From Marinobacter salinus (lineage in GTDB: Bacteria; Pseudomonadota; Gammaproteobacteria; Pseudomonadales; Oleiphilaceae): DNA of 64,000 nucleotides. Below are positions 21,079 to 31,232 of the stretch, piece by piece. The stretch lies in assembly GCF_001854125.1 (NCBI RefSeq), contig NZ_CP017715.1, positions 744,001 through 808,000 of the forward strand, read 5' to 3'. The notes below the pieces were generated by a model. It did no database searches. It saw only the letters and a list, made by a program, of their open reading frames with translations, and was not told the origin of the DNA. Numbering within the stretch: position 1 is the stretch's first letter; each line of letters starts with the position of its first letter. A program made the position numbers and the translations under genes.

Positions 21079-21271
21079 TGTTTCGCCGTGAAGCAGCCAA
21101 TACCAAGGGCTCCCGCGCAGTAAGTGTCTATTCCGAATGCTGGTTAAAGGCCGAAAGGAATAAAAAAACTGAAGAATGGAATTCTCTGACCGCTTATGCG
21201 ATAGTCGAGAACGCCTAAGAAAAAACAAACCAACCTATAACATCTTCAACCTGAAATCGAAGGGGTTTAGT

Positions 21272-21544
21272 GTGAACAAGTCCGAACTTATCGATGCAAT
21301 TGCAGAGTCCGCAGATATCTCCAAAGCCGCCGCTGGCCGTGCTCTGGACGCAATGACCAACTCCATTACCGGCGCCCTGAAAAAAGGCGATCAGGTTACC
21401 CTGATTGGTTTTGGTACTTTCTCCGTAAAAGAGCGTGCTGCTCGTACCGGTCGTAACCCCCAGACTGGTGCCGAGATCAAGATTCCGGCCTCCAAAGTGC
21501 CTGGGTTCAAAGCAGGCAAGGCCCTGAAAGACGCCGTTAAGTAA
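21272..21544 (+). CDS. hupB: DNA-binding protein HU (beta type)
   Basis: 90 residues from the GTG at 21272, with AAGGGG at 21260-21265 upstream. A longer frame to 21176 adds residues foreign to the family. It starts [28 protein letters not shown] and contains the DNA-binding arm signature [21 protein letters not shown], both diagnostic of HU. It bends and compacts DNA as a dimer. The position between lon and ppiD is the same as hupB in E. coli and Pseudomonas, which supports the beta-subunit name. Confidence 0.95.
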   Translation: MNKSELIDAIAESADISKAAAGRALDAMTNSITGALKKGDQVTLIGFGTFSVKERAARTGRNPQTGAEIKIPASKVPGFKAGKALKDAVK

Positions 21545-21595
21545 CGGTTCTTTCTCTGGCAGCTCCTGTCGCAGGGAGCTGTCCAAGAAGAATTC

Positions 21596-21626
21596 AAGGC
21601 GCATTCCGGACAGGATGCGCCTTTTT
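21596..21626 (+). terminator. rho-independent terminator after hupB
   Basis: AAGGCGCAT pairs with ATGCGCCTT (21597-21605 region with 21615-21623) over a 10-base loop, followed by T residues. An additional AGCTCC/GGGAGCT hairpin at about 21561-21580 precedes it. Confidence 0.75.
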
Positions 21627-21699
21627 ACGTTAAGCAAACCTGTCGCTCTTCGCTAAACGACAAAAACTGCACGACCTTGAACAGGGATTCGGGAGAAAC

Positions 21700-23553
21700 A
21701 TGCTTCAAGATATTCGGGAAAATGCCCAGGGCACCATTGCCAAGATCATCATCGGTCTGCTGATAGTGTCCCTATCTATCTGGGGAATGGATGCCATTAT
21801 TGGTGGATTCTCCGGTGAACCGGAAGTGGCAACGGTGAATGGTCAGGACATTACGGAGCGGGAATTCCTCCGCCTGGTTCAGATGGAAAGCCAGCGCAGG
21901 TTGTCGCGGATGGAAACTCCGGACCCCTCCCTGCTGAACGAAGACCAGGTTCGCAAAGACGTGCTGGAATCGCTGATCCAGCAAGAGGTGCTTACCCAGG
22001 ATGCCGAAAATCAGGGGTTGGCGCTGTCCGAGTCGGACATCGATAACCTGATTACTCAGATGCCACAGTTTCAGGTGGATGGCCAGTTTAATCCTGAGCG
22101 CTTCAAGGCGGCCGTTCGTAATATGGGAATGGGGCCAGCAGAGTTCCGTCAGGCACTCCGCAAGCAGTATGTGACCAACCAGATTCGGGCAGGGGTTGTT
22201 CAAAGCGCAATAGCAGCTGATGAGAATGTTGCAAGACTGCTCCGAATTCAGAATCAGACCCGTGATTTCAGGATGGTGACTATCCCTGACAGCGCCGTTT
22301 CCGGGGAAGTTGAGGTTACCGACGAAGAGATTCAGGCGTTCTATGATGAAAACAGCGGCGCGTTTCAGCAACCTGAGCAGGTAGATGCCGCCTACATTAC
22401 GCTTTCTCTTGGCGCACTCGCTGAGAATATCAGTATCAGCGAAGACGAGCTTGAAGCTTACTATCAGGAGCGAGCCGATGATCTGGCACGGGAGGAGCGT
22501 CGCGCTTCTCACCTCCTGATCGAAGATGGTGAAAAAGCCGTTGAAACAATGGCGACGATTAAAGAGCGGCTGGCGGCCGGAGAATCCTTTTCGGATCTGG
22601 CGAAGGAATACTCGATAGATAAAGTGTCTGCGAGGGAAGGCGGCGACCTTGGTTTTGCGGGTCGCGGCGTCTACGACGAAGCATTTGAGCAGGCCTTGTT
22701 TGAGTTAGATAAGGGCGAGATTTCTGATGCGGTGAAAACCCGGTTCGGGGTGCATCTGATCAGGCTGGATGACATCCGTCGGTCCGAAGTGCCGCCGCTG
22801 GATGACATTCGCGATAAGTTGCGTAACGAACTGGCCCGTGATCGTGCCGCGGAACGCTATGCAGAAGTTCGCGCCCAGTTGGCGGACTCTGCCTACGCAG
22901 CTGACGACCTTGCCGGACCAGCCAAAGAGCTGGGCCTGGAAATCCGGGAGGCGAAAGGTATTACCCAGGACGGTGGAACTGCGCCGTTCGATCATCAGGG
23001 ACTGGTGCGACAGCTGTTTTCTGCCGATGTACTTGAAGACGGTTACAACACCGAGCTAATTGATGTGGGCGACAGTGTATCGGTTGTGGCGCGGGTACGA
23101 GAGTATCATGATGCTCAGCAACTGACGTTGGATCAGGTGCGTGAGGATATCCGTGCGACTCTGATGGCCCGGGAAACCCGTGATGCCCTGGGAAGTCGCG
23201 TCCGGGAGATCATAGCCGGCCTTGAGAGTGGGCAGTCTCTGCAGGATCTGGGCGCGGGGGAATGGGTCAGCTATGAGGCGCAGTCTCGTAGCGCACCCGG
23301 CGTTGCGCCTGGGGTAATCCAGACTGTCTTCTCTTTGGCGCGCCCGGCCGAGGGTGAGGTCAACTACGGTGAATCAGTTAATTCTCAGAGTGCGGCCGTT
23401 GTGGCGCTGGACGCGGTAAACGATGGTGAGGTTGAGCGAGATGGTGCCGACTTCAGGCAGCTCGGGCAATTTCTGTCCTCCCTTGAGGGGCAGCGTGAGT
23501 ATGGGGCGTATCAGCAGTTCCTCAGAAACCGTGCAGAGATTGAAAGGCCGTAG
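21700..23553 (+). CDS. ppiD: periplasmic folding chaperone PpiD (SurA-type N domain, parvulin domain)
   Basis: 617 residues. A single N-terminal membrane anchor lies near residues 12-34, with the rest in the periplasm. The SurA_N-like chaperone domain covers about 35-180. One parvulin domain is at about 267-360 (RRASHLLIEDG, EYSIDKVSAREGGDLGF, FGVHLIRLDD). A second degenerate region and C-terminal tail follow. It assists outer-membrane and secreted proteins as they leave SecYEG; in E. coli the PPIase domain is inactive. Placement after hup is conserved. The ATG has GGGAGA just upstream. Confidence 0.94.
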   Translation: MLQDIRENAQGTIAKIIIGLLIVSLSIWGMDAIIGGFSGEPEVATVNGQDITEREFLRLVQMESQRRLSRMETPDPSLLNEDQVRKDVLESLIQQEVLTQDAENQGLALSESDIDNLITQMPQFQVDGQFNPERFKAAVRNMGMGPAEFRQALRKQYVTNQIRAGVVQSAIAADENVARLLRIQNQTRDFRMVTIPDSAVSGEVEVTDEEIQAFYDENSGAFQQPEQVDAAYITLSLGALAENISISEDELEAYYQERADDLAREERRASHLLIEDGEKAVETMATIKERLAAGESFSDLAKEYSIDKVSAREGGDLGFAGRGVYDEAFEQALFELDKGEISDAVKTRFGVHLIRLDDIRRSEVPPLDDIRDKLRNELARDRAAERYAEVRAQLADSAYAADDLAGPAKELGLEIREAKGITQDGGTAPFDHQGLVRQLFSADVLEDGYNTELIDVGDSVSVVARVREYHDAQQLTLDQVREDIRATLMARETRDALGSRVREIIAGLESGQSLQDLGAGEWVSYEAQSRSAPGVAPGVIQTVFSLARPAEGEVNYGESVNSQSAAVVALDAVNDGEVERDGADFRQLGQFLSSLEGQREYGAYQQFLRNRAEIERP

Positions 23554-23580
23554 CAGTGACATGAAGTCGCTGTTTACCTG

Positions 23581-23612
23581 AAAAAAACCCGGGATTTGTC
23601 CCGGGTTTTTTT
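23581..23612. terminator. bidirectional terminator between ppiD and hexR
   Basis: Perfect 14-base inverted repeat with A7 on one arm and T7 on the other, core CCCGGGA/TCCCGGG, loop TTTG. It serves both convergent genes. Confidence 0.9.
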
Positions 23613-23616
23613 ATAC

Positions 23617-24489
23617 TCAGTTCGGAGGAAACCGGGTTGGCTTCAGGCTTTCCTTGATCTTTTTCAGGTGCCCCAGGAAATCGGCGCCTCGCTTGAGGGT
23701 GACGCCTGTTGCGAGAATATCGATGACTGCCAGATGAATGATCCGGGATGACATGGGCATATAAACCTCGGTGTCTTCAGGGGCGGTTACGCCCAGGACG
23801 GCGGTGCATATCTCTGACAGGGGAGAGTTGGGATTTGTGATGCCAATCACCGTGGCGCCATTGGCCCGGGCAATTTGTGCGATATCTACCGTTTCTCGGG
23901 TGCGGCCGGTGTATGAAATTAACACAATGACATCTCCGACGTTGGCGCCGGCTGCAACCATGCGCTGCATCAAGGCGTCGTCGTAGACCATGACTGGTAT
24001 ATTGAAGCGGAAAAATTTGTGCTGGGCATCCAGGGCGACGGAAGCGGATCCGCCCATGCCAAAGAAATTGATCTGCTTCGCCTGGATAAGGTAGTCGATG
24101 GCTGTTGCCAGAGCTTTGGGGTCTAATGCCTGGCGGGCCTTGTCGAGACTGGCGATGGTGCTGAGCATGATTTTGTCGGCGAACTCAGCGACAGTGTCGT
24201 CTGGCTCAATATTCTGACCGATGTAGGGGGTGCCCGTGGCGATGCTTTGAGCGAGGCGAATCTTGAAGTCCGGAAAGCCTGTTGCCGAAAAGCCACGACA
24301 GAAACGGTTTACCGTCGGCTCGCTTACGTCTGCGGCGCGGGCCAGAGCGGCTATGCTATAACGAGTAGCGGCACTGGGGTCGCGAAGAATGGCTTCGGCC
24401 ACTTTTCGTTCGGATTTGTTGAGGTTGTCGAGTCGGGACTGGATGTCCTCAAGCAAGTTGTCGTCACGGCGCGCCTGGTTCGCAGCCAT
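23617..24489 (-). CDS. hexR: RpiR-family repressor of glucose catabolism, HexR
   Basis: 290 residues from the ATG at 24489, which has AGGGAG eight bases upstream. The TTG three bases earlier is less likely. The N-terminal HTH_6 DNA-binding domain (1-80) contains the phrase [25 protein letters not shown]. The C-terminal SIS sugar-isomerase domain (about 110-280) contains [16 protein letters not shown] and [10 protein letters not shown]. HexR in pseudomonads and other gammaproteobacteria binds the Entner-Doudoroff intermediate KDPG and controls zwf, edd and related genes. Being divergent from zwf-pgl-eda fits that role exactly. Confidence 0.92.
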   Translation of the reverse strand: MAANQARRDDNLLEDIQSRLDNLNKSERKVAEAILRDPSAATRYSIAALARAADVSEPTVNRFCRGFSATGFPDFKIRLAQSIATGTPYIGQNIEPDDTVAEFADKIMLSTIASLDKARQALDPKALATAIDYLIQAKQINFFGMGGSASVALDAQHKFFRFNIPVMVYDDALMQRMVAAGANVGDVIVLISYTGRTRETVDIAQIARANGATVIGITNPNSPLSEICTAVLGVTAPEDTEVYMPMSSRIIHLAVIDILATGVTLKRGADFLGHLKKIKESLKPTRFPPN

Positions 24490-24537
24490 CAATGGTACTC
24501 CCTGAATCTTGGCGATCGTTGTTTTCCAGTTGCGCCG

Positions 24538-24587
24538 ATTATACCCCTTTTTTCTGGGATTTTGGGTAGTAAAAATGTCATTATAAG
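24538..24587. promoter_or_regulatory. divergent hexR/zwf promoter region with putative HexR operator
   Basis: On the minus strand TATAAT (24543-24538) is a good -10 for hexR. On the plus strand TATAAG (24582-24587) is a candidate -10 for zwf. Bases 24566-24587 begin GTAGTAAA and match 18 of 22 positions of the element at 29293-29314 in front of edd, also ending in TATAAG. The shared block overlaps the zwf -10 and the -35 region expected for hexR, so a bound repressor could control both directions. A second related sequence, TGTAGTAGTTTTATGA, is on the minus strand at 24644-24629. Confidence 0.65.
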
Positions 24588-24701
24588 CATTTTATCCTTG
24601 GAAGCCCCTATAAATAATGTCACTATTTTCATAAAACTACTACATTGAAATCCGAGTCGGGTGTTCTTGAGGTTGCTCGACCCACCAGAGAGAAGGAACC
24701 A

Positions 24702-26177
24702 ATGGTCAACAAGACTGATACCCGTTGTGACCTTATGTTGTTTGGCGCCCTTGGTGACCTGGCGCAACGCAAGCTGTTCCCGGCACTTTACCAGCTTGAG
24801 CGCGCGAACCTGCTGGCGGAAGGCAGCCGTGTACTGGCTGTCGCACGCACCGACTCGGACACTGTTGCGGTGCGCAAACTGCTGTTCGAGAAGCTTCGGC
24901 ATCATGTGAAGGAGGAAGAATTCGAGGAGTCCGTTGCTGAAACGTTCTTGCAGCGTGTGGATTATCAGATTCTCGACTTTAATGAACCGGAGGAGTTCAG
25001 TGTCCTGAACGAATGGCGGGATAGCGCCAATAACGAGTTGATTGTTTATATGGCAACGCCGCCATCCCTGTATGGCGTGTTAGCACGGAACCTGCGGTCA
25101 GCGAGTTGCTGTACAGAGCGAACCCGGGTTGTAGTGGAGAAGCCCATAGGTCACGACCTGGAGTCCTCCAAGGTGATCAACGACGAGCTGGGCGAAGTCT
25201 ACAATGAGAACCAGCTGTTCCGCATTGACCACTACCTGGGTAAGGAAACGGTTCAGAACCTGATAGCCCTGCGCTTCGCCAATAACCTGTTTGCCTCTCA
25301 GTGGGACCAGAACCATATTTCCCATGTCGAGATAAGTGTTGCGGAGAGTGTGGGTATCGAGGGTCGGTGGGGTTACTTCGATCAGGCTGGCCAGATTCGC
25401 GATATGATCCAGAATCACCTGCTCCAGCTTCTTTGCCTGATTGCCATGGATCCACCGTCAGATCTTTCCGCTGACAGTATCCGGGATGAGAAAGTGAAGG
25501 TGCTTAAAGCCCTGCGTCACATTACACCCGACATGATGGAACGCTATGTCGTGCGGGGACAGTACACAGCGGGCACCAGCAATGGCAAGCCGGTTCCGGG
25601 TTACCTGGAAGAAGAAGGAGCTAACAAGGGCAGCGATACCGAGACCTTTGTTGCTGTGAAAGCCGAGATCGATAACTGGCGCTGGTCTGGAGTGCCATTT
25701 TACATCCGGACCGGGAAGCGGCTTCCCGAGAAGCTGTCCCAGATCATCATCCACTTCAAGCCCGCACCACACTATATTTTTGATCCGGATCAGAAGCACT
25801 TGGCCAATAACAAGCTGATCATTCGCCTGCAGCCGGATGAAGGCATGTCGCTCAAGATTCTCACCAAGGATCAGGGGCTCGACAAGGGGATGCGTCTGCG
25901 CCAGGGGCCGCTGGAGCTGACTTTCTCGGAAACCTTCGATACCGATCGGATACCGGATGCTTATGAGCGGCTCCTGTGGGAGGTCATGAAAGGCAATCAA
26001 TACCTGTTTGTCCGTCGGGACGAAGTGGAGTTTGCCTGGCGCTGGGTTGATCAAGTCATCCGGAATTGGCGTGACAGCGGCGAGCCACCAAAACGTTATG
26101 CGGCCGGAACCTGGGGGCCGGTGGCCTCCATCGCCATGATTACCCGGGATGGAAGGAGCTGGTATGAAGACGCCTGA
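24702..26177 (+). CDS. zwf: glucose-6-phosphate 1-dehydrogenase
   Basis: 491 residues from the ATG at 24702, with AGAAGGA seven bases upstream. A TTG 57 bases earlier is in frame but lacks a ribosome site and would overlap the regulatory region. The NADP motif reads [16 protein letters not shown] at the N-terminus, and the active-site signature RIDHYLGKE is intact. It oxidises glucose-6-phosphate to 6-phosphogluconolactone, the first step of the Entner-Doudoroff branch. It is the first gene of zwf-pgl-eda, and its end overlaps pgl by 14 bases. Confidence 0.96.
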   Translation: MVNKTDTRCDLMLFGALGDLAQRKLFPALYQLERANLLAEGSRVLAVARTDSDTVAVRKLLFEKLRHHVKEEEFEESVAETFLQRVDYQILDFNEPEEFSVLNEWRDSANNELIVYMATPPSLYGVLARNLRSASCCTERTRVVVEKPIGHDLESSKVINDELGEVYNENQLFRIDHYLGKETVQNLIALRFANNLFASQWDQNHISHVEISVAESVGIEGRWGYFDQAGQIRDMIQNHLLQLLCLIAMDPPSDLSADSIRDEKVKVLKALRHITPDMMERYVVRGQYTAGTSNGKPVPGYLEEEGANKGSDTETFVAVKAEIDNWRWSGVPFYIRTGKRLPEKLSQIIIHFKPAPHYIFDPDQKHLANNKLIIRLQPDEGMSLKILTKDQGLDKGMRLRQGPLELTFSETFDTDRIPDAYERLLWEVMKGNQYLFVRRDEVEFAWRWVDQVIRNWRDSGEPPKRYAAGTWGPVASIAMITRDGRSWYEDA

Positions 26178-26883
26178 TATCCGTTTTCCGGAGGGTGTGA
26201 TGGCCCGGTTTGGCGACACGCCTGATCAGGTCGCGAGTGAGCTGGCGGAAGCCGTGGCCGGCTTTTTGAGAAATCGTCTGACGGAAGCGCCCCGCGCCAG
26301 TCTTGTGGTCTCTGGCGGATCCACGCCCCTGCCGTTTTTCGAGGCGCTCTCCCGTGAGGTTCTGGACTGGGGCCGTGTAGATGTAGTGCTGGCGGACGAG
26401 CGCTGGGTAGCCGAAGATGATTCAGCCAGTAATGCCCGCCTCGTCAAGAGCAGTCTCCTGAAGAATAAGGCCTCGAAGGCCCGCTTTCTCTCCCTCAAGC
26501 AGGAAGCCGAGACACCGCGGGAGGGTCTCGAATCCGTTAAGTCCGAACTGGCGGAGCTGCCCTTGCCGCTGGACGTACTGGTACTGGGTATGGGCAATGA
26601 TGGCCATACTGCGTCCCTGTTTCCCGATGCGCCGGAGTTGCCCGTTGCCATGGACCCGGAGTGCCAGGACATAGTCGCCGCCATGACGCCTCCTTCCCAG
26701 CCCCAAAAGCGTATTACCCTTACGTTCCCGCCGCTTCGGGATGCACGTTTTACCGCCTTGCACCTCAGGGGTGACGACAAGCTCGACACTCTCAGGCAGG
26801 CCCTCAGCGATCCGGACGATGTGATGGCCATGCCCATTCGCGGATTTCTCAAGCCTGGCCTGCAGGTGTTCTGGAGTCCCTGA
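26164..26883 (+). CDS. pgl: 6-phosphogluconolactonase
   Basis: 239 residues from the ATG at 26164, which has GGAAGGAG upstream inside the zwf coding region. DevB/Pgl family features are [13 protein letters not shown] near residue 49, ADERWV near 79, and [15 protein letters not shown] near 145. It hydrolyses 6-phosphogluconolactone to 6-phosphogluconate. Overlap with zwf implies translational coupling. eda follows after 31 bases. Confidence 0.94.
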   Translation: MKTPDIRFPEGVMARFGDTPDQVASELAEAVAGFLRNRLTEAPRASLVVSGGSTPLPFFEALSREVLDWGRVDVVLADERWVAEDDSASNARLVKSSLLKNKASKARFLSLKQEAETPREGLESVKSELAELPLPLDVLVLGMGNDGHTASLFPDAPELPVAMDPECQDIVAAMTPPSQPQKRITLTFPPLRDARFTALHLRGDDKLDTLRQALSDPDDVMAMPIRGFLKPGLQVFWSP

Positions 26884-26914
26884 TAGTTGCCCTGAATAGT
26901 CTACGGAGAAGACC

Positions 26915-27562
26915 ATGAATCAACTGTCCGAGTTTCACCGGGAGCGCGTCAGGGCTGTGCTGAGTGCGTCCCCCCTGGTGCCCGTCATTGCGATCAATGC
27001 ACTGGAGGATGCAGTTCCTCTTTGTCAGGCGCTGGTTGATGGTGGTATCAACGTGCTCGAAATAACTCTGCGAACGGAGCATGGCCTAAAAGCTATTGAG
27101 GAGGTGCGCAGAGCTATTCCCGATGCGTGGGTGGGGGCTGGCACGGTTACCAGTGTTGCCCAGTATCGCCAGGTTGAAGCCGCCGGTGCCCAGTTCGTGA
27201 TTACGCCTGGCGTCACGGAATCCATCCTTGAGTTTGGTGTCACTTCGGAAGCGCCATTGCTGCCCGGCGTTTCCACCGTATCCGAACTGATGATGGGCTA
27301 TGCCCTTGGCTACCGGGAGTTCAAGTTTTTCCCGGCGGAAGTTGCAGGTGGCGTTCCGGCACTGAAGGCGTTTAGTGGCCCGTTTGGTGATGTGACGTTC
27401 TGTCCGACCGGGGGGATTCGTCGGGACACCGCCAAGAACTACCTCGCCCTGGGTAATGTTCAGGCAGTGGGTGGAAGCTGGCTGACGCCGGCAGACGCTG
27501 TTGCCTGCAAGGACTGGCCCCGGATTACCGAGATTGCCCGCGGAAGCCTGGCGGATCTATAG
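26915..27562 (+). CDS. eda: KDPG/KHG aldolase (2-dehydro-3-deoxyphosphogluconate aldolase)
   Basis: 215 residues. The Schiff-base Lys137 lies in EFKFFPAEVAGG and the catalytic Glu in LEITLRTEHG, both as in E. coli Eda. It cleaves KDPG to pyruvate and glyceraldehyde-3-phosphate, ending the Entner-Doudoroff pathway. It is the last gene of the zwf-pgl-eda operon. The stop codon lies inside the loop of the terminator hairpin. TACGGAGA at 26901-26908 provides the ribosome site. Confidence 0.96.
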   Translation: MNQLSEFHRERVRAVLSASPLVPVIAINALEDAVPLCQALVDGGINVLEITLRTEHGLKAIEEVRRAIPDAWVGAGTVTSVAQYRQVEAAGAQFVITPGVTESILEFGVTSEAPLLPGVSTVSELMMGYALGYREFKFFPAEVAGGVPALKAFSGPFGDVTFCPTGGIRRDTAKNYLALGNVQAVGGSWLTPADAVACKDWPRITEIARGSLADL

Positions 27563-27576
27563 CCGCCAGGCTTCCG
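27541..27576. terminator. terminator hairpin spanning the eda stop codon
   Basis: Perfect 14-base stem: CGGAAGCCTGGCGG (27541-27554) with CCGCCAGGCTTCCG (27563-27576). The loop ATCTATAG contains the eda stop TAG. The following T-run is short (GGTATTTTC). It sits between convergent eda and pykA, which are only 35 bases apart. Confidence 0.65.
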
Positions 27577-27597
27577 GGTATTTTCAGGGTAGGCGGG

Positions 27598-29046
27598 TTA
27601 GCGAATATCCGAGCCAACGCGGACAATTTTCATGGTGTTGGTTCCACCCTGGGCATTCACATAGTCACCTTTGGTGATGACTACCAGATCGCCTTCATTC
27701 ACGACCTTCTTGTTGACCAGTTCAGATACGGCCAAGGCGTTGGTCTGCTCGTTCGGAACCATCGCCGAATCGAATGGCACCGTCTGTACGCCCCGGAAGA
27801 GCGCAACCCGATGCTGGGTTGAGTGATGGCGGGAGAACGCGAAAATGGGCAGGCTGGACTTGATGCGTGACATCAATCGTGGAGTTGCACCGGTTTCGGT
27901 CATGCAAATGATCGCGGAGACACCTTCAAGGTGGTTGGCTGCATACATGGCGGACAGTGCAATGGCCTCGTCTACCTGCTCCATGCTTTCATGGATTCGA
28001 TGCTTTGACTGGTGCATGGATGGGTGCTTCTCGGCCCCGATACAGATGCGCACCATGGCTTCCACAGCCTCCTTTGGATAATCCCCCACTGCGGTTTCCG
28101 CAGACAGCATGACGGCATCGGTATAATCCATCACCGCGTTAGCAACATCCGAGACTTCAGCTCGAGTAGGCATCGGGCTGGTGATCATGGACTCCATCAT
28201 TTGGGTGGCGGTGATCACGGCCCGGTTGAGAACCCTGGCGCGACTGATAATGTGCTTCTGCACCCCGACCAATTGCGCATCACCGATTTCTACTGCCAGA
28301 TCACCGCGGGCAACCATAACGGCATCCGAGGCCTCTATGACGGCATCCAGGGCTGCCTCGTCGTCAGCCAGCTCTGCCCGTTCGATCTTTGCGACAAGGC
28401 CGGCATCCGATCCTGCTTCCTTGAGTAGTCGTCGGGCAATATGCATGTCCTCGGCCGTGCGCACAAAGGATACGGCAACATAATCTGCACCAAGCCTTGC
28501 CGCAGTCACTATGTCCTGTTTGTCCTTTTCTGTCAGGGCATCCGCCGAGAGCCCTCCGCCGCGCTTGTTCAGGCCCTTGTTGTTGGACAGTGGCCCGCCG
28601 ATCAGAACAGTGGAAGTGATGCTGTGGTCATTCACCGATTTCACTTCCATCTCGATTCGGCCGTCGTCCAGGACAAGAATGTCACCTGGCTCAACATCCT
28701 GGATCAGCTGTTCATAGTCGATTCCGACCTTTTCCACCGTGCCGGCTTCCTTGTCCATCGCCGCATCGAGAACAAAGGTCTGGCCGGTGACGAGAGTGAC
28801 TTTGTTGTCGCTAAAGCGTGCGATGCGGAGCTTCGGGCCCTGGAGGTCGGCCAGAAGGGCCACGAAGCGTCCTTGGGTCGAGGCGATTTCGCGAACCCGT
28901 TGGGCGCGGTCAATGTGCTCCTGAGCACTGCCGTGAGAGAAGTTAAGTCGAGTCACGTCCACGCCCGCGCTGATAATGGCGGCCAGGGATTCCGGAGAGT
29001 CGGTAGCGGGACCGAGGGTGGCGACAATTTTGGTACGCCTGAGCAT
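27598..29046 (-). CDS. pykA: pyruvate kinase
   Basis: 482 residues. It begins [17 protein letters not shown], and contains the substrate segments [13 protein letters not shown] near residue 240 and TATQMMESM near 278. It transfers phosphate from PEP to ADP giving pyruvate and ATP. Length and sequence resemble the PykA (type II) isozyme of proteobacteria, which is activated by sugar phosphates. The gene converges on eda and diverges from edd, closing a tight block of sugar catabolism genes. It may share HexR control, but no HexR-like element overlaps its own promoter. Confidence 0.95.
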   Translation of the reverse strand: MLRRTKIVATLGPATDSPESLAAIISAGVDVTRLNFSHGSAQEHIDRAQRVREIASTQGRFVALLADLQGPKLRIARFSDNKVTLVTGQTFVLDAAMDKEAGTVEKVGIDYEQLIQDVEPGDILVLDDGRIEMEVKSVNDHSITSTVLIGGPLSNNKGLNKRGGGLSADALTEKDKQDIVTAARLGADYVAVSFVRTAEDMHIARRLLKEAGSDAGLVAKIERAELADDEAALDAVIEASDAVMVARGDLAVEIGDAQLVGVQKHIISRARVLNRAVITATQMMESMITSPMPTRAEVSDVANAVMDYTDAVMLSAETAVGDYPKEAVEAMVRICIGAEKHPSMHQSKHRIHESMEQVDEAIALSAMYAANHLEGVSAIICMTETGATPRLMSRIKSSLPIFAFSRHHSTQHRVALFRGVQTVPFDSAMVPNEQTNALAVSELVNKKVVNEGDLVVITKGDYVNAQGGTNTMKIVRVGSDIR

Positions 29047-29285
29047 GTTTGGTGTCCTTTGATTTATCGGAGGCTTCTGAGATCAGGTTAGTGGGTTTGA
29101 GCAGGGCCGCCAGGTTTTACAAGGCGGTCAAAGAATCCCTGTTCATTATTATACCAAGCCATGACTTTTACGTGACGGTGGAGAGCGCGGGTGTGGTTAG
29201 CGTTGTACATGTTGTACATACTATAAAGTAGGAGCAGGGCGTTCATTTCCCGGCAGCCCACGCCATTGAAAGTCACGACCTAGAG
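29047..29285. promoter_or_regulatory. pykA upstream region with tandem GTTGTACAT repeat
   Basis: This is part of a 365-base divergent gap between pykA and edd with no gene in it. On the minus strand TATAAT (29153-29148) is a plausible pykA -10, about 100 bases before its start; the -35 is poor. At 29202-29219 the 9-mer GTTGTACAT is repeated twice head to tail, each copy containing the palindrome TGTACA. The repeat is directly visible; its role as an operator is a guess. Confidence 0.45.
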
Positions 29286-29314
29286 TTGCTTTGTAGTAAA
29301 TATAGCAATATAAG
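29286..29314 (+). promoter_or_regulatory. edd promoter with embedded putative HexR operator
   Basis: -35 TTGCTT (29286-29291) and -10 TATAAG (29309-29314) have a 17-base spacer. The spacer carries TGTAGTAAATATAG. Bases 29293-29314 match the zwf upstream element at 24566-24587 in 18 of 22 positions. The arrangement places a shared operator within the core promoter, as expected for repression. The leader to edd is about 90 bases and includes a TAACGTTA palindrome (29361-29368). Confidence 0.65.
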
Positions 29315-29411
29315 GGCCGCAAATGAACGACTAGCGCGTGAAAAATACAAAAAAAGGAAGTAACGTTACGTTTAAAATGGAATGTAACGAAGTCAATTAA
29401 TGGAGCCCACC

Positions 29412-31232
29412 ATGCACCCAATCGTTGGCAAGGTCACACAGCGGATCATCGAACGTAGTCGTGCCACCCGTCAGGACTATCTCGCGCGAATGAATGAACT
29501 GAAGGCGCAATCCCCGCATCGAAGCAGCCTTTCCTGCGGCAACCTTGCCCACGGTTTCGCGGCATGCAGCCAGAACGACAAAGACACGCTCAAGTTCATG
29601 AACAAGGCCAACGTGGCGATTGTTTCAGCCTACAACGATATGCTCTCGGCCCATCAGCCCTACGAAACGTTCCCGGATATTATTCGCAAAGCGGCCCATA
29701 ACATGGGTTCCGTCGCCCAGTTTGCCGGCGGCACCCCGGCCATGTGTGACGGTGTTACACAGGGTCAGCCAGGGATGGAGTTGAGCCTTTTCTCCCGTGA
29801 CACCATTGCCATGAGCACTGCCGTGGCGCTCAGCCACAATATGTTTGATGCCACCTTGCTGCTGGGAATTTGTGACAAGATCGTGCCGGGTCTACTGATT
29901 GGCTCCCTCAGTTTCGGCTACCTTCCGACCGTGCTGGTACCTGCCGGTCCGATGCCGTCAGGATTGCCAAACAAGGAAAAACAGCGTATTCGTCAGCTTT
30001 ATGCCGAAGGCAAGATTGGCAGGGATGAATTACTGGAGGCCGAAAGCCAGTCCTATCACAGCCCTGGTACCTGCACCTTTTACGGCACCGCCAACAGCAA
30101 CCAGTTGTTGGTTGAGGTGATGGGTCTGCACTTGCCGGGGGCCGCCTTTGTCAACCCGAATACTCCGCTGCGGGATGAGCTTACCCGCGCCGCCACAGAG
30201 CAGGTTATCCGCCTTTCAAAGCCCCATGGAGGTGAGTTGGGGCTGGGTGACATGGTGGATGAAAAAAGCATTGTCAACGCAGTGGTGGCGCTGCTGGTTA
30301 CCGGCGGCTCAACCAATCACACCATCCACTGGATCGCAATTGCCCGAGCAGCCGGTATTGTCATCGACTGGAATGATTACGCCGAGCTGTCCTCTGTTGT
30401 CCCTTCCATGACGCGTATTTACCCGAATGGCCAGGAAGATGTGAATGCTTTCCATGAGGCCGGTGGCACACCGTTCCTGATCCGGGAGTTGCTTGAAGGC
30501 GGCTTCTTACATAATGATGTGAATACCGTGGTAGGGCGGGACCTTGAACGTTACACCCACGGTCCCGAACTGGAAGATGACAAGCTGGCCTGGGCGCCGG
30601 CACCAGAAAACAGTCTGCGCCCGGAAGTCCTGAGTTCAGCGTCCAGGCCCTTCGCGCCAGACGGGGGACTGAGAGTCCTGAATGGCAACCTGGGTCGTGG
30701 TGTCATCAAGGTTTCTGCGGTGGCCAGAGAACACCGTAAAGTGACCGCGCCTGCGGTTGTTTTCAATGATCAGAACGAGCTGAAGGCAGCGTTTGACGCA
30801 GGTGATCTTGATAAAGACTGTATTGTGGTCGTGCGGTTTCAGGGACCCAAGGCCAACGGAATGCCGGAACTGCACAAGCTTACCCCGTACCTCGGCGTGC
30901 TCCAGGATCGGGGCTTCCAAGTCGGGCTGGTGACAGATGGTCGCATGTCGGGTGCTTCTGGAAAGGTACCGGCGGCTATCCATGTCTATCCGGAAGCGCT
31001 TGATGGCGGCCCGCTGGCCAGAGTCAGGACTGGTGATGTGGTCAGTCTCGACGCCGAGACCGGGCAGTTGAGTCTGGATGTTCCTGAGGCCGAGTTTGCT
31101 GATCGGAAGCCTGCAATCGCTGATCTCACCCATTATCACCACGGCTATGGGCGGGAGCTTTTTGGTTGGCTACGCCGCTCGGCGAGTACCCCGGAAGAAG
31201 GCGCCAGTTTCTTCTGGAATCATGAGGCATGA
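29412..31232 (+). CDS. edd: phosphogluconate dehydratase
   Basis: 606 residues from the ATG at 29412, chosen because GGAG lies at 29402-29405; an ATG at 29400 is also in frame. The IlvD/Edd family is clear from [44 protein letters not shown] and [18 protein letters not shown]. The cysteines in these motifs are the family's Fe-S cluster ligands. It dehydrates 6-phosphogluconate to KDPG, the committed Entner-Doudoroff step. The stop overlaps the glk start by four bases. Confidence 0.96.
   Translation: MHPIVGKVTQRIIERSRATRQDYLARMNELKAQSPHRSSLSCGNLAHGFAACSQNDKDTLKFMNKANVAIVSAYNDMLSAHQPYETFPDIIRKAAHNMGSVAQFAGGTPAMCDGVTQGQPGMELSLFSRDTIAMSTAVALSHNMFDATLLLGICDKIVPGLLIGSLSFGYLPTVLVPAGPMPSGLPNKEKQRIRQLYAEGKIGRDELLEAESQSYHSPGTCTFYGTANSNQLLVEVMGLHLPGAAFVNPNTPLRDELTRAATEQVIRLSKPHGGELGLGDMVDEKSIVNAVVALLVTGGSTNHTIHWIAIARAAGIVIDWNDYAELSSVVPSMTRIYPNGQEDVNAFHEAGGTPFLIRELLEGGFLHNDVNTVVGRDLERYTHGPELEDDKLAWAPAPENSLRPEVLSSASRPFAPDGGLRVLNGNLGRGVIKVSAVAREHRKVTAPAVVFNDQNELKAAFDAGDLDKDCIVVVRFQGPKANGMPELHKLTPYLGVLQDRGFQVGLVTDGRMSGASGKVPAAIHVYPEALDGGPLARVRTGDVVSLDAETGQLSLDVPEAEFADRKPAIADLTHYHHGYGRELFGWLRRSASTPEEGASFFWNHEA

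Noticed and set aside
24645..24701. Upstream TTG start of zwf
   Set aside because: No ribosome site, residues foreign to the family and overlap with regulatory sequence; ATG 24702 has AGAAGGA.
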